Origin: Calothrix sp. NIES-2100 | GTDB lineage: Bacteria > Cyanobacteriota > Cyanobacteriia > Cyanobacteriales > Nostocaceae | Length of the DNA stretch: 64,000 bases | Assembly (NCBI RefSeq): GCF_002368195.1 | Contig: NZ_AP018178.1 | Location: 4,007,421-4,071,420, forward strand | Reading direction: 5' to 3' | In this document: piece after piece, positions 61,346-64,000 of the stretch | Numbering within the stretch: the stretch's first letter is position 1 | How the letters are laid out: the number at the start of each line of letters is the position of its first letter | Notes under the pieces: model-generated | The model's database searches: none | Seen by the model: the letters and a program-made list of their open reading frames with translations, nothing else | What the model was told of the DNA's origin: nothing | Program-made: the position numbers and the translations under genes

Positions 61346-62689
61346 ATGAGTATACCATTCAGTAAAAAAAATAGTTTGATGGTAGGTTTTGCTACCTTAT
61401 TACTTGTCGGTTTAACCAATAACCATTTATATGGTCAGTCAAAAACTCAACAACATCAGACTGCACAGAATGTCTCTTTTACTCAAGAAGAAAAACCCCT
61501 AACTCAACCACTTGTTTCCTTACCCTTCAAACAATCTTTTCAGCTACTCGCCACAAATTGGCTAAATATTGTGAGCGATCAACAAGCGGTTGAGCAGAAT
61601 TTTAACCAGCAAAACATTCAGCCATCTGGGCAGAATTTGATATCAGCCTCTACACCCTATGCAGTTATTGATGAGTTAAAAAAATTTAAATTTAATGTTA
61701 ATGGTAGTCAGGTTTTTAAGGCTGGAAAACTCCCAACTACAAAAATTAAGTTTAATCAAACAGATTTACTCACTGTTCTTGTCAATACCAGAAAATATTA
61801 TCAAGACCACGGGAATGCAGACCCTGATGTTTTACGCCAAGGTATACTTGAGACTCAAGGAGTTTCGGTAGAGGATGTTCTCAAAACCTTAGATTTCATG
61901 ATTGCGGTTTTACAGGAAGATATTGCCAATAATCGAGCTACTCGTTTACAAGATCCTAATTTTATTAATGCTAATTTTAAAGTCATCAAATGGTCTGCGT
62001 ATAACCCCAAGAGTAGAAATCAACAGCAACTACGAATTACTAAATATGCTGTATTTACTCATGATGGTTCGCGTCAAAAAACCTCTACTTTTAACATTCC
62101 CGTTTATAGCTTAAAAGATGATTTCACTGCTGATAAATTCTACACGAGATATACAAAGCAGCAGGTATTATCAGGAATTTATGAACCAGGTGGTAAAGAA
62201 TATGGCAAAGTAGAAACCCTGGCATATCTAACTCGCACTGGTTTTGAAGAAGCACTGATGGAGGGAACAATATTAATTAAGTTCCCAGATGGAACTCAGG
62301 GTTATTTCAATGTAGATAGAAGTAATGAAATACCTTATGTGAGGGGTTTAAAAGCAACAGCGCAAAAACGTTACTGGTATTTTAGAGAAGTTGACGCTAT
62401 CAAAGGTTATGGATACAAGATAGATGCAAAAATATCCATCAAACCAGGAGTAACTTTTGCTGGCGATGTCCTCAATATCGGTTTGGGTAAAGTGATTGTG
62501 ATTGAGCATAATGCAGGTGGACGCAAACAGCTACAAATGGGCATTATTGCTGATACAGGTGGAGCTTTTTTACCTAACCTGCATCAACTTGATTTTTTAG
62601 CAGGTATTTTTCAAAATCAAAAAGATTTTGGACGACATGTCAGCACATTACCTGAATATGCTACGGCATATATTTTGGTGAAGAAATAA
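61346..62689 (+). CDS. Exported protein of unknown function
   Basis: 447 residues from ATG 61346. A signal peptide (SLMVGFATLLLVGLTNNHLYG) is followed by a Gln-rich linker (about 25-65) and a mixed domain. The end 'GLGKVIVIEHNAGGRKQLQM' then 'IIADTGGAFLPNLHQLDFLAG' recalls the 3D/MltA-type double-psi barrel, in which D...DTGG..D.F.G is conserved, but the fit is partial. I do not recognise the family. TTG/ATG codons upstream to 61307 are less likely because they precede the hydrophobic core by a non-typical stretch. It is divergent from the toxin-antitoxin pair. Confidence 0.75.
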   Translation: MSIPFSKKNSLMVGFATLLLVGLTNNHLYGQSKTQQHQTAQNVSFTQEEKPLTQPLVSLPFKQSFQLLATNWLNIVSDQQAVEQNFNQQNIQPSGQNLISASTPYAVIDELKKFKFNVNGSQVFKAGKLPTTKIKFNQTDLLTVLVNTRKYYQDHGNADPDVLRQGILETQGVSVEDVLKTLDFMIAVLQEDIANNRATRLQDPNFINANFKVIKWSAYNPKSRNQQQLRITKYAVFTHDGSRQKTSTFNIPVYSLKDDFTADKFYTRYTKQQVLSGIYEPGGKEYGKVETLAYLTRTGFEEALMEGTILIKFPDGTQGYFNVDRSNEIPYVRGLKATAQKRYWYFREVDAIKGYGYKIDAKISIKPGVTFAGDVLNIGLGKVIVIEHNAGGRKQLQMGIIADTGGAFLPNLHQLDFLAGIFQNQKDFGRHVSTLPEYATAYILVKK

Positions 62690-62786
62690 TGTTGAATGTT
62701 GACGGTTGACTGTTGACATCGGATTTTTTGGCGTTAGCGGAAATGTGGTGAAATATGAAAAAAACCTATTTTATTGCCTCAAAAAA

Positions 62787-62887
62787 TAGGTTGGGTTAAA
62801 CGTAGTGCAACCCAACAAAGCAACGCAAATGTTGGGTTACCCTACGGGAAGCCGCTTTGCGTCTACCTTCCTCAACCCAACTTACAT
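62787..62887. repeat. GTTGGGTT / AACCCAAC repeat block
   Basis: Contains AGGTTGGGTTAAACG, GCAACCCAACAAAGCAACGC, ATGTTGGGTT and CCTCAACCCAACTTAC, an inverted set of a widespread cyanobacterial intergenic repeat. A TGTTGAC heptamer tract precedes it at about 62692-62716. Confidence 0.85.
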
Positions 62888-62910
62888 TTAAGTCTCATTT
62901 TTGAGGTGTC

Positions 62911-62943
62911 AGATCCCCGACTTCTTCAAGAAGTCGGGGATCT
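62911..62943. repeat. 33-bp palindrome (GATCCCCGACTT family), copy 3
   Basis: Perfect AGATCCCCGACTTCTT / AAGAAGTCGGGGATCT palindrome around one base, between convergent genes at 62689 (+) and 62975 (-). Possible bidirectional terminator. Confidence 0.9.
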
Positions 62944-62974
62944 TGCAGCCTATCAAAATTAATGTGGCAAAATA

Positions 62975-64000
62975 CTAAGCTATACTCAAATTCACTTTGA
63001 CAATGACATCGTTAAAATCTCCATCACCGCCATTTGCTAAATCTTCAAAGCCGAAGGTGTTATTTCCTAACAGGCGAATATGGTCAACTTTGTCAGAATT
63101 AGCGCCTAAAAATGGGAAGTAAACTGCTGGATTGTTATTCAGATTGTTATCCACAACTGCATCGGGTCTGCCATTAATAATAATAAATGGTACGAAGATA
63201 GAACCAGGTTTAAAAGTGCTATTGTAAGTTGCTGTACCTTGGTTGTTAGCTATCAAGTTAATTCCTGCAACCCGTCCACGTACCGCAGCTTGAGTGTAAC
63301 CCGCTTGTCCAGGGAGAATATCTGCTACGCCATCGTTATTAGTATCAATCCCACCATTTTTATCAATAGCCTGATAAAAGCCAACAAAGTTATCAAAAGC
63401 TGCTTCGCGATTAACTACAAAATCAGCTTTGACTTGTTGCGTCACACCTCGTAAATCAATAAATTCTCCTTGGGATTGACTTTGCAAATTTGTCCCCAGA
63501 GATAATGGATCATTTGTTGTTTGAATCTTCACTACCAAATCTTGAAAGCTATTGGTATTATTCCCAGAACCATCCTCCCAAGCTAGGGAGAAGCCATCAG
63601 CGCCTAAGTCTGTAATTTTCTGTGTCGTCGTACTAGAAAAAAGTACGTTTGTAATGGGAGCAATTCCCGATTTTACAGCATCAATTGTGCTGTTTTTCAC
63701 TAAATAAAATCTTAAGTTTTCACCAGAGTTGAATTCCAGCAAACTTTTAACATTGTTCGTACTAAATCCATTAGGAACTTTGGCGATCGCAGAAAAAATT
63801 ACCCTAGCACGTTCTAAAGCAGCTTGCGCATAACCTGCTGCACCCGGCGCAATACCGTTAATTCTACCTTGAGCATCATCAACAACATATACCCCCAGTT
63901 CATTCACCAATTTAGAACTATGTCCTGTGAGGGTTACTTGCAATCTGGCGCGATCGCTTTCACCTTTAATAGTGAAGACATCATTATCAACAGTCTTCGC
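62975..64000 (-). CDS. DUF4114-domain extracellular protein, 5' end outside the window
   Basis: At least 341 residues; the frame runs open through position 64000 (AKTVDNDVFTIKGESDR precedes the part visible from 63943), so the beginning is cut off. Two DUF4114-like halves are seen: 'GINGIAPGAAGYAQAAL'/'SLAWEDGSGNNTNSFQDLVVKI' and 'GVADILPGQAGYTQAAV'/'FEDLANGGDGDFNDVIVKVNL'. The closing FED...GDxDFND motif is typical of DUF4114 in large secreted, often RTX-containing, proteins of cyanobacteria. Probably a surface or S-layer-like protein; calcium binding by the Asp-rich loops is an inference. Confidence 0.85.
   Translation of the reverse strand, partial: AKTVDNDVFTIKGESDRARLQVTLTGHSSKLVNELGVYVVDDAQGRINGIAPGAAGYAQAALERARVIFSAIAKVPNGFSTNNVKSLLEFNSGENLRFYLVKNSTIDAVKSGIAPITNVLFSSTTTQKITDLGADGFSLAWEDGSGNNTNSFQDLVVKIQTTNDPLSLGTNLQSQSQGEFIDLRGVTQQVKADFVVNREAAFDNFVGFYQAIDKNGGIDTNNDGVADILPGQAGYTQAAVRGRVAGINLIANNQGTATYNSTFKPGSIFVPFIIINGRPDAVVDNNLNNNPAVYFPFLGANSDKVDHIRLLGNNTFGFEDLANGGDGDFNDVIVKVNLSIA

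Overview
The window comes from a filamentous, very probably heterocyst-forming cyanobacterium (Nostocales: Nostoc/Anabaena/Calothrix-like). Four things point there: many HIP1 octamers (GCGATCGC) on both strands, heptanucleotide short tandem repeats between genes (CAAATGA, GTTGACT and CCCCATG types), cyanobacterial families (PatA-like regulator, two-partner-secretion 'S-layer' proteins, DUF4114), and above all a gene order that I recognise from memory as the heterocyst envelope polysaccharide (HEP) island of Anabaena PCC 7120 around hepC-hepA. No database search was run; all family names come from motifs and memory.

Layout. 1-5.0 kb: the first codons of pheT leaving the window on the minus strand, a small secreted protein, an Rpn/DUF2887 nuclease-like gene with a decayed fragment behind it, a DUF6745-like gene, and a two-gene PatA-like/CheY-like response-regulator operon. 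5.6-9.4 kb: a von Willebrand A / PP2C phosphatase / Ser-Thr kinase-TPR trio resembling the TerY-P triad. 10.3-33.0 kb: the HEP-like island. It holds CDP-glucose synthesis (rfbF), an LhgO-like oxidoreductase, an extended SDR, an RmlC-like epimerase, a SAF-domain NAD(P) oxidoreductase, a PhyH-like oxygenase, a Wzc-like copolymerase/kinase, HepC sugar transferase, HepA ABC exporter, about eight glycosyltransferases and an O-antigen ligase/polymerase-like membrane protein.

33.0-45.4 kb: a 1.4-kb repeat-rich spacer, then a DUF11/RTX surface protein in tandem with a two-partner-secretion exoprotein, a V8/trypsin-like protease remnant, a tandem effector-associated-domain/WD40 protein and a membrane-anchored TPR-CHAT (caspase-like) protein. 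45.7-55.2 kb: a second surface-carbohydrate block (GH39-like secreted glycosidase, three GT4 enzymes, a PIG-L deacetylase, a large anchored beta-propeller protein). 55.3-60.3 kb: a divergent NmrA-like gene and a row of four genes (red-chlorophyll-catabolite-reductase-like protein, nitrilase-fold protein without its catalytic Cys and Lys, aldehyde dehydrogenase, small calycin-like protein). 60.5-64 kb: a RelE/ParE-type toxin-antitoxin pair, an unrecognised exported protein and a DUF4114 protein cut by the window edge.

Working together, the HEP genes would make CDP-linked and other activated sugars, assemble a repeat unit on a lipid carrier (HepC initiating), export it (HepA) and control polymer length (Wzc-like, O-antigen-ligase-like). 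Between genes the window is unusually rich in small repeats: three MITE-like elements with shared ends but different centres, three copies of a 33-bp palindrome, and repeats that have entered coding sequence or supply start codons, a stop codon or a ribosome binding site.
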